A stretch of DNA of 14,037 nt from an uncultured Chloroflexota bacterium (GCA_913030785.1 CAJWER010000063.1:1-14037), one strand, 5' to 3'. Counted from the stretch's first letter, positions 7,774 through 14,037 are shown. Translations and numbers: made by a program. Notes: generated by a model from the sequence alone, not told the origin.

Positions 7774-8378
7774 TACTCGGGACTCCAATTCGGCACAACT
7801 CGGTCCTGTGTACCATCCGCGCGAGCGCCCAGAAGGACCCTCAACTTCTTGATAGCGGCGTGCTGAAGGGCCTTGACCGCGTTCTCTCTCTTCCCTACGG
7901 CATCCGCGGTCTCCCGAACCGATAGCCCCGCAGCGAAGCGCAGGGACATGACCTCTTTCTGGAGGGCGGTCAGCCCTTCCATTGCAAGGTGCACCCGCTT
8001 AATTGCCAGCTGCACGTCCAGGTCCGCCTCGATCTCGTGGGAGGACGCGCCTGCGAGGTCGCCTGCGTCATCCAGGGGGGTATTCTTTTGTCGCGAACGT
8101 TTGCGGAAGTGGTCGACGATGAGATTGTGCGCGATCCGGAACAGCCACGAGGAAAATGGATGGCCCTTCCACCGGAACGAGTTAATCGATTCGAGCATTC
8201 TGAGAAAAACATCTTCAGTGATGTCTTCGGCATCGTTGGGGTTGCCGGTCTTGAAGTAGACGTAGCGGAAAATCTTGTCGTGGAAGCGTTCGTAGAGCCC
8301 TGCAAAAGAGGTGGCGTCGCCATCTTGGGCACGCCTCACTAGGATTTCGATAGGGTCGGTTCCGGTCGCATCGGACAT
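7773..8378 (-). CDS. ECF-type RNA polymerase sigma factor (sigma70 family, 201 aa)
   Basis: Region 2 is clear (FHDKIFRYVYFKTGNPNDAE, then RMLESINSF and SSWLFRIAHNLIVDHFRKRSR), which binds core polymerase and melts the -10 box. A variable linker follows. Region 4 (LTALQKEVMSLRFAAGLSV, then a helix-turn-helix ending ENAVKALQHAAIKKLRVLL) recognises the -35 box. There is no region 1 or 3, so it belongs to the extracytoplasmic-function group. Two in-frame ATGs exist. I prefer 8378 because AGGAG lies about 10 bases upstream on the minus strand. The longer start at 8438 adds 20 unconserved residues and has no ribosome-binding site. The gene overlaps the downstream DUF5667 gene as TAATG, so the regulator and its inhibitor are made together. 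A promoter for this operon, perhaps autoregulated, should lie in 8379-8520, but I cannot identify one with confidence. Confidence 0.92.
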   Translation of the reverse strand: MSDATGTDPIEILVRRAQDGDATSFAGLYERFHDKIFRYVYFKTGNPNDAEDITEDVFLRMLESINSFRWKGHPFSSWLFRIAHNLIVDHFRKRSRQKNTPLDDAGDLAGASSHEIEADLDVQLAIKRVHLAMEGLTALQKEVMSLRFAAGLSVRETADAVGKRENAVKALQHAAIKKLRVLLGARADGTQDRVVPNWSPE

Positions 8379-8520
8379 GGTCGCGGATCTCCTAGGCGGA
8401 TCGGCCAGGACGCCTGAAATTGCAGCCAGTGTCTCCATGCTACACTGTACAACGCACTCTCATCCAGTTTGGATAGCGTCTGTTTAGGTCCGCGATCGGC
8501 CAACGGGAGTTAGAACACCG

Positions 8521-9180
8521 ATGTCGGCGGTCCCTGAGCAAATCGTAGTGAATACAATGCCCTTCGCCCTTCGACCCCTGAGGCCTGGCGACGTTGTCCA
8601 AGCCGCCGAGGTCGAACGCGATGCCTTCTCCACGCTCTTTCCTCCCACTGCGTTTCGGCGCGAACTCGGCAAGCGCAACGCTAGCTATCTTGTCGCCGAA
8701 CAACTCGCCTCAAGTGGTGCCCCAGAAGAACCCCGGCGTAGAGGCTTGTTTGGTAGTCTGCTATCCGGGGTCAGAAGCGGATCATCCGGTGTAGGTGATT
8801 GCGGGCGAATCGCCGGGTTTATCGGCATCTGGTACATGGTCGACGAAGCCCACGTCGTTTCCGTTGGCGTGAGAACCAGTGACCGCGGCCGTGGAATTGG
8901 TGAACTGCTCCTCATCGGCGCCCTTGAGCGAGCTATGTCACGCACCGCGGCCGTGATGACCCTCGAGGTCCGCGAATCCAACTGGGTCGCGATCAATCTG
9001 TATCGCAAGTACGGGTTCGAGCAGAGAGGGGTTCGTAAGGCGTACTATGCCGACAACCGCGAAGATGCCCTTATCATGACCACCGAGCCCATTCTGCGTC
9101 CCGAGTATCGAGAGTTTTTCGTCAACCTGGAGCGGGAACATGCCACGCGTTGGGGAGCAGCGGAGCGTGATTTAGGATAG
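8521..9180 (+). CDS. rimI: GNAT N-acetyltransferase, RimI-like (219 aa)
   Basis: The protein carries the GNAT fold. An N-terminal segment (LRPLRPGDVVQAAEVERDAF, residues 18-37) matches the start of RimI. The acetyl-CoA loop RGRGIG lies at 122-127. The C-terminal motif LEVRESNWVAINLYRKYGF (148-166) is followed by KAYYADNREDALIM (173-186), the usual RimI ending. RimI acetylates the N-terminal alanine of ribosomal protein S18. The protein is longer than the usual roughly 150-residue RimI. The extra length is a basic, glycine/serine-rich linker at about 64-94 and a C-terminal tail of about 30 residues. Start ATG 8521 has GGGAG about 11 bases upstream; ATG 8557 is an alternative. It is transcribed divergently from the sigma operon with about 140 bases between starts. 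The symbol is given for the family; substrate specificity is not proven by sequence. Confidence 0.85.
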   Translation: MSAVPEQIVVNTMPFALRPLRPGDVVQAAEVERDAFSTLFPPTAFRRELGKRNASYLVAEQLASSGAPEEPRRRGLFGSLLSGVRSGSSGVGDCGRIAGFIGIWYMVDEAHVVSVGVRTSDRGRGIGELLLIGALERAMSRTAAVMTLEVRESNWVAINLYRKYGFEQRGVRKAYYADNREDALIMTTEPILRPEYREFFVNLEREHATRWGAAERDLG

Positions 9181-9224
9181 GATAGCCGCAACGTCCGCCC
9201 ACCCCATCCGGAGGACCCACCAGT

Positions 9225-10226
9225 ATGCTGACCTTCATGATACGCCGCACACTCCTCGCGATGATCACCATCTGGGCGCTCTCAATGATATCTTTCGTCG
9301 TGATCCAGTTGCCGCCAGGGGACTTCGTCGATCAGTACATCCTGGAGCTCCTGGCCGGCGGCGGGCTCGTCGGCAGTTCCAGAGTTCAGGACGCGATGGA
9401 GAACACCCTGCGCCACCAGTACGGCCTGGACAGGCCGCTCTTTGTCCAGTACGGCAAGTGGATATGGAAGATGGGCCACGGCGACTTTGGGACCTCCCTA
9501 GAGTTCGCGAAGCCGGTCATTGAACTCGTCAGAGAACGGCTGTTGATGACCGTCATCCTGGCGGGGACGACTGCCCTATTTGCCTGGGGGTTATCGATCC
9601 CCATCGGCATATACTCGGCTGTGCGCCAGCACAGCATCGAGGACTACACGTTCACCTTCATCGGGTTCATGGGCCTGGCGGTGCCCGACTTTCTGCTGGC
9701 GCTTTGGCTAATGTGGATCACCTTCAGCTACTTCCCCGGCATCAGCATCGGCGGTCTTTTCTCTCCGGAGTTCATCGAGGCTTCCTGGAGTTTCGCGCGC
9801 GTGGTCGATCTGGCCAAACACCTGTGGATCGCGGCTTTCGTGGTGGGGACCGCCGGCACCGCGGCACTCATCCGTGTGATGCGCGCCAACCTCCTCGACG
9901 AGCTGCGCAAGCCCTACGTCATCACCGCCCGGGCCAAGGGGCTGCCGGAGTGGAAGGTCGTGCTGAAGTACCCGGTGCGCCTGGCGCTGAACCCCCTGGT
10001 AAGCACGCTGGGATACCTGTTGCCGGTGCTCATGTCGGGCAGCGTCATCGTCTCGGTGGTGCTGGGACTGCCGACGGAGGGTCCGCTGCTGCTGCGGGCA
10101 CTGCTGGCCGAGGACCTGTTCGTGTCGGCGGCGATAGTGATGCTGCTCGGCACCCTGACGGTAATCGGGACGCTGCTCTCCGACATACTCCTCGGCATAC
10201 TTGACCCGCGCATAAGGGTGAACTAG
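9225..10226 (+). CDS. ABC peptide/nickel-type transporter permease, DppB/OppB family (333 aa)
   Basis: This is a full-length inner-membrane permease of the binding-protein-dependent importer class. It has an N-terminal helix (residues 3-28, beginning MLTFMIRRTLL), then an external loop with GLDRPLFVQYGKW typical of DppB proteins. Further helices lie at about 107-135, 140-168, 200-220, 258-282 and 300-325. The cytoplasmic EAA-type loop that docks the ATPase is visible as YVITARAKGLPEWKVV (231-246). GGAGG about 10 bases before ATG 9225 supports the start. Normally DppB is followed at once by its partner DppC and by two ATPase genes. Here the next gene is an unrelated DUF3179 protein, and no partner subunit, ATPase or binding protein is in the window. 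The protein therefore depends on subunits encoded elsewhere, or is a remnant of a broken operon. Confidence 0.9.
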   Translation: MLTFMIRRTLLAMITIWALSMISFVVIQLPPGDFVDQYILELLAGGGLVGSSRVQDAMENTLRHQYGLDRPLFVQYGKWIWKMGHGDFGTSLEFAKPVIELVRERLLMTVILAGTTALFAWGLSIPIGIYSAVRQHSIEDYTFTFIGFMGLAVPDFLLALWLMWITFSYFPGISIGGLFSPEFIEASWSFARVVDLAKHLWIAAFVVGTAGTAALIRVMRANLLDELRKPYVITARAKGLPEWKVVLKYPVRLALNPLVSTLGYLLPVLMSGSVIVSVVLGLPTEGPLLLRALLAEDLFVSAAIVMLLGTLTVIGTLLSDILLGILDPRIRVN

Positions 10227-10241
10227 CGGTCTGGTCCGTAT

Positions 10242-10277
10242 GGGTGTGCATTAGGGTGAAGTTCCCTTTGCGCACCC
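10242..10277 (+). terminator. Hairpin after the permease gene, possible terminator
   Basis: GGGTGTGCA (10242-10250) pairs with TGCGCACCC (10269-10277) over nine positions with one G-U pair. An inner AGGG/CCCT stem (10253-10256 with 10264-10267) extends it after a small internal bulge. It starts 16 bases after the permease stop. No U-run follows on the plus strand (the arm is followed by CCC), so it is not a standard intrinsic terminator. It could be a transcript-end stabilising or attenuating hairpin before the DUF3179 gene. Confidence 0.4.
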
Positions 10278-10382
10278 CCCTGGATGCCAACGTTCCAGCC
10301 CAGATAGCCCACCGGACACCCCCGCTAAGAACCCCCAGACGCCGGGCCCACATCCAAGTTGCAGAGGCTGATACCTCCGCAA

Positions 10383-11504
10383 ATGGATTCTGATTTGGCT
10401 AGAGTACTGTTAATCCTGTCGTTAATAGCCCTCGGGGTGGCATTCCTAACGGTGCCCGCCGTGCAGCAGTTTGGCAGACGGCTGCTCACCAGTTCGGAGC
10501 AGATCGTGGTCCCCACAGGCGACCCGGACTCCCGGAGCGCCTCCTTGGGCGACGGCGACGTTTCCCTCGACCTGGTCACGCTCCTGGGATTCGATGCCAT
10601 CCCGGCCATCCTCGACCCCGAGTTCGTCACCGCCGCCGAAGCGGATGAGCAGATGGATGCCGACGAACAGGTACTGGGGGTATCGATCAACGGGGAGAAC
10701 CGCGCGTACTCGATCCCGATGCTGAGCCGTCACGAGATCGTCAACGACGTCGTCGGGGGTGTCCCGATTGCGGTGACCTGGTGACCGCTCTGCTTTTCGG
10801 GCATCGTGTATGCCCGCGAGGTCCAGGGAGAAGTCCACACCTTCGGCGTGTCCGGCAAGCTCATCATGAACGCCCTGGTCATGTATGACCACCAGACCCG
10901 CACCATTTGGAGCCAGTTCCTGGGCAAGGGCGTTAAGGGAATGTTGGCTGGTGTCGAACTGGACTTTCTGCCGGTCACCCAGACGCAGTGGTTTCTGTGG
11001 CGCGAGGCACATCCAGATACGTTGGCGCTGAACAAGGGTGGACGCTACCGCTTCGACACGTACGATAGCTACTATCGAGGGGGCAGCGCGGGGGTGCTGG
11101 GCGAGACCCTCTCCGATGACAGGATAGACCGCAAGGCGCTGGTGGTCGGGGTCGCCATTGGTGGCAGCACCAAGGCATATCCGTTCGATCTGCTGTCAGG
11201 TATGCTCGTGATAAGCGACTCACTGGGCGGTGGCGAGGTGCTCGTATACCTGGAGAGCGACACCGATACCGCGCTGGTCTACGATCGCGAGGTTGACGGG
11301 CGCGTCCTCACCTTTAGCATGGCCGAAGACGGTCACGGGGCGTTCGCTGTTCTTGTGGACGCCGAGACCGGCTCCAGGTGGCTTGCCCTAACTGGCAAAG
11401 CCATTGATGGCCCATTGGAGGGTAGGGTCCTTAACCGGGCCCTGTCCCACCTCTCATTCTGGTTCGCATGGAAAGACTGGAACCCCGACACAGAGATCTA
11501 CTGA
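10383..11504 (+). CDS. DUF3179 protein, candidate selenoprotein with in-frame UGA at the Cys-x-x-Cys site
   Basis: With the TGA at 10782-10784 read through, the frame encodes 373 residues ending at TGA 11502-11504. An N-terminal helix (about residues 6-27, beginning ARVLLILSLIALG) anchors or exports the protein. The DUF3179 domain follows: VLGVSING at 97-104, HEIVND at 117-122, then AVTW, the UGA at residue 134, and PLC at 135-137. Next come SGKL at 157-160, MYDHQTRTIW at 167-176 and WREAHPDT ending at 213. Family members read Cys-Pro-Leu-Cys here, so the UGA replaces the first cysteine of a CxxC-like pair. This is the classic place for selenocysteine. A SECIS-like hairpin begins 13 bases after the UGA. 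Residues 253-373 are a second, diverged copy of the domain. I choose ATG 10383 over TTG 10359 because it directly precedes the hydrophobic helix. If the UGA is not recoded, this is a pseudogene. The function of DUF3179 is unknown; extracytoplasmic redox chemistry is inference. Confidence 0.72.
10798..10816 (+). promoter_or_regulatory. Candidate bacterial SECIS hairpin
   Basis: CGGGCAT (10798-10804) and ATGCCCG (10810-10816) form a perfect 7-bp stem closed by the loop CGTGT (10805-10809). The stem starts 13 bases and the loop 20 bases after the in-frame TGA (10782-10784). Known bacterial SECIS elements are short stem-loops inside the reading frame just after the UGA, with an exposed G (often GU) in the first two loop positions. 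Here G10806 and U10807 fit. It would recruit SelB with selenocysteyl-tRNA. It also encodes part of the conserved domain, so it must satisfy both constraints. Confidence 0.6.
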
Positions 11505-11541
11505 AGAGTCGATTGAGGCACGGGGTTTACAGAGATGCGGA

Positions 11542-11575
11542 GCCCTCAAGACGGGAGCCTGAGGGCGTCCCTCAG
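11542..11575 (+). repeat. Two mutually exclusive hairpins after the DUF3179 gene
   Basis: A perfect 7-bp stem CTGAGGG/CCCTCAG (11559-11565 with 11569-11575) has a three-base loop. The same TGAGGGC (11560-11566) is also the exact reverse complement of GCCCTCA at 11542-11548. Two alternative folds are therefore possible. The element starts 38 bases after the DUF3179 stop. No U-run follows on either strand (AATATC on plus), so termination would be weak or Rho-assisted. Confidence 0.4.
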
Positions 11576-11643
11576 AATATCACCCAACAGCACTTCTTTC
11601 TTGCCCTTGAATCCTCTCCGACGCAACCGCCAAACGTGGTCGC

Positions 11644-11901
11644 CTAATTCAGAACACGGGCCGCGACGATCCCCGCGAGGAGTAGCAATGTAGCTGCCAC
11701 GGCCCACCACGGCAGACGCGGCCTGTCGTGTGTTGTGGGTCGTGAACGCCGTCTCCGCCGCCGGTTCACAGGGTACCGGTCTCGGTTAGGCGCGTGCGGT
11801 GCCTCACCGGCATGCCGCGCTCCACCCAACAAAGCGCGCGCAGCGCCTAGCCGTCCGTGGGTACTGTCCCCGTCGCGACCGGGTGTAGTGGCCACAGCCA
11901 C
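11644..11901 (-). CDS. Possible small Arg-rich single-pass membrane protein
   Basis: This 85-codon frame ends with an Arg-rich run (about residues 47-54), a basic linker and one convincing hydrophobic helix WWAVAATLLLLAGIVAARVLN at the very C-terminus. That is the layout of a tail-anchored small protein. The full-length start (ATG 11901) overlaps the last 55 bases of prkA out of frame, where the sequence looks like a shadow. A GTG at 11772-11770 just before the Arg run would give a 38-residue protein and is the more natural start. No clear ribosome-binding site is seen for either. I do not recognise it. It is on the same strand as prkA and could be co-transcribed. The helix is the only real evidence that it is coding. 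Confidence 0.3.
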   Translation of the reverse strand: MAVATTPGRDGDSTHGRLGAARALLGGARHAGEAPHAPNRDRYPVNRRRRRRSRPTTHDRPRLPWWAVAATLLLLAGIVAARVLN

Positions 11902-13856
11902 TCGATACCCTCGTTTTTCGGGGTCTTAAGCGAGACGCGGTTCTTGAGGACGTGGCTGACGTACTCGATAGCATCTTCCGAACAGACCTCGCAGTAGTCG
12001 TACGAATCCATCAGCCGGTGGGTGACGGCGGCCCGTCTTTGGGACCACTCGACCCTTTGCCGGGCGAAACGCGGTTGGGCGAGGCCTTTTTCCAGCTTGC
12101 GCCTGGGAGTTAGCAAACGAGACTCGATGGCAGCTCGTAGGCGCGGCTCAGAGGTGTACTCGAAGAGCCACCCTCGGCTTCGCCACCCGGTCACTATTTC
12201 ATGGATCTCATTGCGAAACTCGACCTTGTTGCGCTCGGTGATCCCAATCACACGCTCGATCTCTCGCATGTCGCGCTCGTTCTCGGCGTGAGCCTTGGCG
12301 GCACGCCCTTCACCATCAGCGCGCTCCTCTTGCTCGGCTACGAACGCGTCGACGTTGGCGAGGTATGAGCCGAGTAGGTCCTTAGCCTTATCCTCGAAGG
12401 ACTCCTCGTAGGCCTTCTGGATGTCCCTGATGACCAGTTCGTTGTACTCTTTGACGGTGTCAGCGATCAGCGCCACTCTTCGGATCGACGCTTCCTGGTC
12501 CACGCTGACGTTCTCTCCAAGCCCTTGCCACATGCTGTTCAGAGCTGCGAGAGGAGAGACACAGGTCACATCTTGGCTGGCTACCACGCCTAGCCGGTTC
12601 ATGACATGTCTGGGGGATATGCCAGTCATGCCTTCATTGGCATGGTGACGCTGGATCTCGCGCAGGTCCTTTGCGCTGTACCCTGGCACCATTTGGCCAT
12701 CGTAGAGATGCAGCTTCTGCAGCAGGGTCATCCCCTGTCGCTCCGGCAACTCAAGACGCGACAGCACCGTGAACACACTCGAGACCCTGAGGGTAAGCGG
12801 TGCGATGTGGACGCCGCGCAGCTTGCTCCCCTGCAGCATCTTGCCGTATATCTTGACCTCTTCAGTGACTTTGAGGTTGTAGGGGACCTGGATCGCGATG
12901 ATCCGGTCTCGTAATGCCTCCGAGTGCTCTTCTTTGGCGAAGGTGTCGAAGTCGCCCTCGTTGGAGTGGCCAACGATGACCTCGTCGGCGTATACCGAGC
13001 CAAACCTCTCCATCTTGATGAGCTGTTCCTGGGCCAGGCTGAGCAGCGTGGTTAGCAGGTGCCGGTCCGCCTTGAACATCTCCACGAACTCTATAAGGCC
13101 CCGATTGGCGACATTCAATTCCCCATCCAGCCGGAACGCCTTGCCAGCGACCTCCAGCCGGTCTCCGTCGAGTTGGGTGGTATCGACGCTTCCGACCAGG
13201 AGCGATGCGTCGCTCGGGTTGGGGTTGGTTGCCATGAAGTAGCCGATTCCGACGGCTTCCTGCTCCGAAAAGACCACTCGGCGGACAGGCACATCGGCGA
13301 TACGCCCGTTATACTCGCTCTTGACAACGTAACGACATCTGGGGCATAGGTCGCCCTCAATGTATAGTCCATACTGCTCGAGCAGGCTGGGCCGCAGCCT
13401 TGGGGGAATCAGGTGCAGCGGCTCCTCCTGCATGGGACAGCCGCTGATGGTATATACAGCGCCGGATGTCGAACGTGAGAAATTCTCCATCACGCGCTTG
13501 ACCAGTTCAACCACGCTGGACTTCCCACTGGCTGGGGGACCAAGGAGCAGGAGGATGCGCTTGCGCACCTCCATGCGTTGGGCGGAAGCGGCGAAGTGTT
13601 GGACGATACGGTCCAGGTGGTGTTCGAGGCCGAATATCTCGCCGTCGAACAGCCCATACACCGGTTCGCCGCTGGGGCCTGTCTCAACACCGCGAGACAT
13701 GATCGCATCATAGACAAACGAATGCGATAGCCGTGACTGGGACGGGTTCTGCGTAACCATTCTGAGGTAGTCCGCGAACGTGCCGTCCCACTTGTAGCGG
13801 CTGGCCTCCCTCTCGCTTTCCGAGAGGATCGCTTCGATGGATAGCTTGCTGGTCAT
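11847..13856 (-). CDS. prkA: PrkA-type AAA+ serine protein kinase (669 aa)
   Basis: The sequence matches PrkA along its whole length, slightly longer than the roughly 630-640 residues usual elsewhere. The N-terminal helix region carries FADYLRMVTQNP. The AAA domain follows, with Walker A GPPASGKS at 106-113, a CPRC pair (Cys171, Cys174) and the Walker B-like segment GLIEFVEMFK (253-262). Further typical PrkA sequence is EEHSEALRDRIIAIQVPYNL, LTLRVSSVFTVLSRLELPE, and the C-terminal kinase-like domain with KVEFRNEIHEIV and SYDYCEVCSEDAIEYVSHVL. PrkA is linked to stress, stationary-phase and sporulation responses. It was first described as a serine kinase, and protease activity has also been proposed. 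In many bacteria it is encoded with YeaH/DUF444 and SpoVR; neither is downstream here. The start at ATG 13856 has a purine-rich GGTGGGGAT just upstream. The gene ends in TAG 11849-11847. Confidence 0.93.
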   Translation of the reverse strand: MTSKLSIEAILSESEREASRYKWDGTFADYLRMVTQNPSQSRLSHSFVYDAIMSRGVETGPSGEPVYGLFDGEIFGLEHHLDRIVQHFAASAQRMEVRKRILLLLGPPASGKSSVVELVKRVMENFSRSTSGAVYTISGCPMQEEPLHLIPPRLRPSLLEQYGLYIEGDLCPRCRYVVKSEYNGRIADVPVRRVVFSEQEAVGIGYFMATNPNPSDASLLVGSVDTTQLDGDRLEVAGKAFRLDGELNVANRGLIEFVEMFKADRHLLTTLLSLAQEQLIKMERFGSVYADEVIVGHSNEGDFDTFAKEEHSEALRDRIIAIQVPYNLKVTEEVKIYGKMLQGSKLRGVHIAPLTLRVSSVFTVLSRLELPERQGMTLLQKLHLYDGQMVPGYSAKDLREIQRHHANEGMTGISPRHVMNRLGVVASQDVTCVSPLAALNSMWQGLGENVSVDQEASIRRVALIADTVKEYNELVIRDIQKAYEESFEDKAKDLLGSYLANVDAFVAEQEERADGEGRAAKAHAENERDMREIERVIGITERNKVEFRNEIHEIVTGWRSRGWLFEYTSEPRLRAAIESRLLTPRRKLEKGLAQPRFARQRVEWSQRRAAVTHRLMDSYDYCEVCSEDAIEYVSHVLKNRVSLKTPKNEGIEWLWPLHPVATGTVPTDG

Positions 13857-13955
13857 ATCCCCACCATCCTACCACCCTTCCGTGGGACAGGGCCCTGAGC
13901 GCCGACTGCCCCCACCCAATCACTACGGAGATAACAAAATCGACGCTCCAGCAGG

Positions 13956-13986
13956 GGCTGATGGCACGTCTGGCGCGCCATCAGCC
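13956..13986. repeat. Perfect 10-bp inverted repeat upstream of prkA
   Basis: GGCTGATGGC (13956-13965) is the exact reverse complement of GCCATCAGCC (13977-13986), with an 11-base spacer; a G-T pair extends it by one. No U-run follows in either direction, which argues against a terminator. It lies about 100 bases upstream of the prkA start. It could be an operator-like site, the end of a transcript from the unseen neighbouring gene, or part of a dispersed palindromic element with the repeat at 14000-14024. Confidence 0.5.
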
Positions 13987-13999
13987 TCGCCGAAGCGTC

Positions 14000-14024
14000 T
14001 AGTCCTTTCACGAGCAAAGGGCTA
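14000..14024. repeat. Second inverted repeat at the window edge
   Basis: TAGTCCTTT (14000-14008) pairs with AAAGGGCTA (14016-14024) over nine positions with one G-T pair and a seven-base loop. It starts 13 bases after the previous inverted repeat. Two strong palindromes so close together in non-coding sequence resemble a REP-type or other dispersed intergenic repeat; its right side is cut by the window edge. Confidence 0.4.
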
Positions 14025-14037
14025 GCTCAGCTTCCCA

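Larger units (their letters stand above)
13857..14037 (-). promoter_or_regulatory. prkA upstream region with palindromes
   Basis: No gene is recognisable here. The stretch contains a perfect 10-base palindrome CAGGGCCCTG (13888-13897) and two larger inverted repeats listed separately (13956-13986 and 14000-14024). An AT-rich patch at about 13931-13939 (GATTTTGTTATCT on the minus strand) is the best candidate for a prkA -10 region. I cannot place a matching -35 box, so the promoter is not called precisely. Confidence 0.35.

Noticed and set aside
8379..8520. Divergent promoters between the sigma operon and the RimI-like gene
   Set aside because: Several partial boxes (for example TTGTAC and TTGGAT) can be found, but no pair has acceptable spacing, so I do not call one.
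10045..10353. Minus-strand frame opposite the permease end and the following intergenic region
   Set aside because: Arg/Ser/Pro-rich shadow with no domain and no ribosome-binding site.
10782..10784. UGA read as tryptophan or glycine under an alternative genetic code
   Set aside because: Several other genes here end at TGA in the expected place, including this gene itself, and TGG is used for Trp immediately before the UGA.
10806..11504. A separate 232-residue gene starting at GTG 10806
   Set aside because: The frame is continuous with the upstream DUF3179 half, starts in the middle of a conserved domain segment, and has no ribosome-binding site.

Overview
The window is bacterial, most probably from a GC-rich environmental lineage. 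A Chloroflexota relative (Dehalococcoidia/SAR202-like) is my best guess. It rests on the ECF sigma plus DUF5667 anti-sigma pair, the DUF3179 protein and the long PrkA. No rRNA or other taxonomic marker is present, so this is inference. I see no tRNA, rRNA, CRISPR array, insertion sequence or phage gene.

Left edge (1 to about 690): an AT-richer block (hand count 40% GC over bases 1-120) with the end of a SAM-dependent methyltransferase-like gene on the plus strand. It abuts stop-to-stop two unrecognised, translationally coupled genes on the minus strand. At about 670-700 the composition changes (hand count 60% GC over 721-840). The upstream minus-strand gene and a plus-strand thiamine-diphosphate enzyme both lose their N-terminal halves at that point. 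This is a recombination or assembly junction.

Centre: a GNAT-family acetyltransferase pseudogene (1978-2862) with two frameshifts and three in-frame stops. A two-gene minus-strand operon (6591 to 2960) follows, encoding a heterodimeric ABC exporter whose two ATP sites are clearly unequal, one canonical and one degenerate. It has a near-consensus sigma70 promoter at 6652-6679. Next comes a coupled minus-strand ECF sigma factor / DUF5667 anti-sigma operon (8378 to 6901) ending in an intrinsic terminator. Divergent from it are a RimI-like acetyltransferase and a solitary DppB/OppB-type permease.

Right side: a DUF3179 protein (10383-11504) is open from start to stop except for one in-frame TGA. 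That TGA falls exactly at the first cysteine of the family's Cys-Pro-Leu-Cys motif. A perfect 7-bp hairpin with a GU-containing loop begins 13 nt after the TGA, the position and shape expected of a bacterial SECIS element. I propose it as a candidate selenoprotein with a Sec-x-x-Cys site; this is the most interesting feature of the window. The window ends with a full-length PrkA-type AAA+ serine kinase (minus strand) whose upstream region holds two strong inverted repeats.

The genes do not form one pathway. The window is a patchwork of small stress, export and housekeeping operons with signs of decay and rearrangement.
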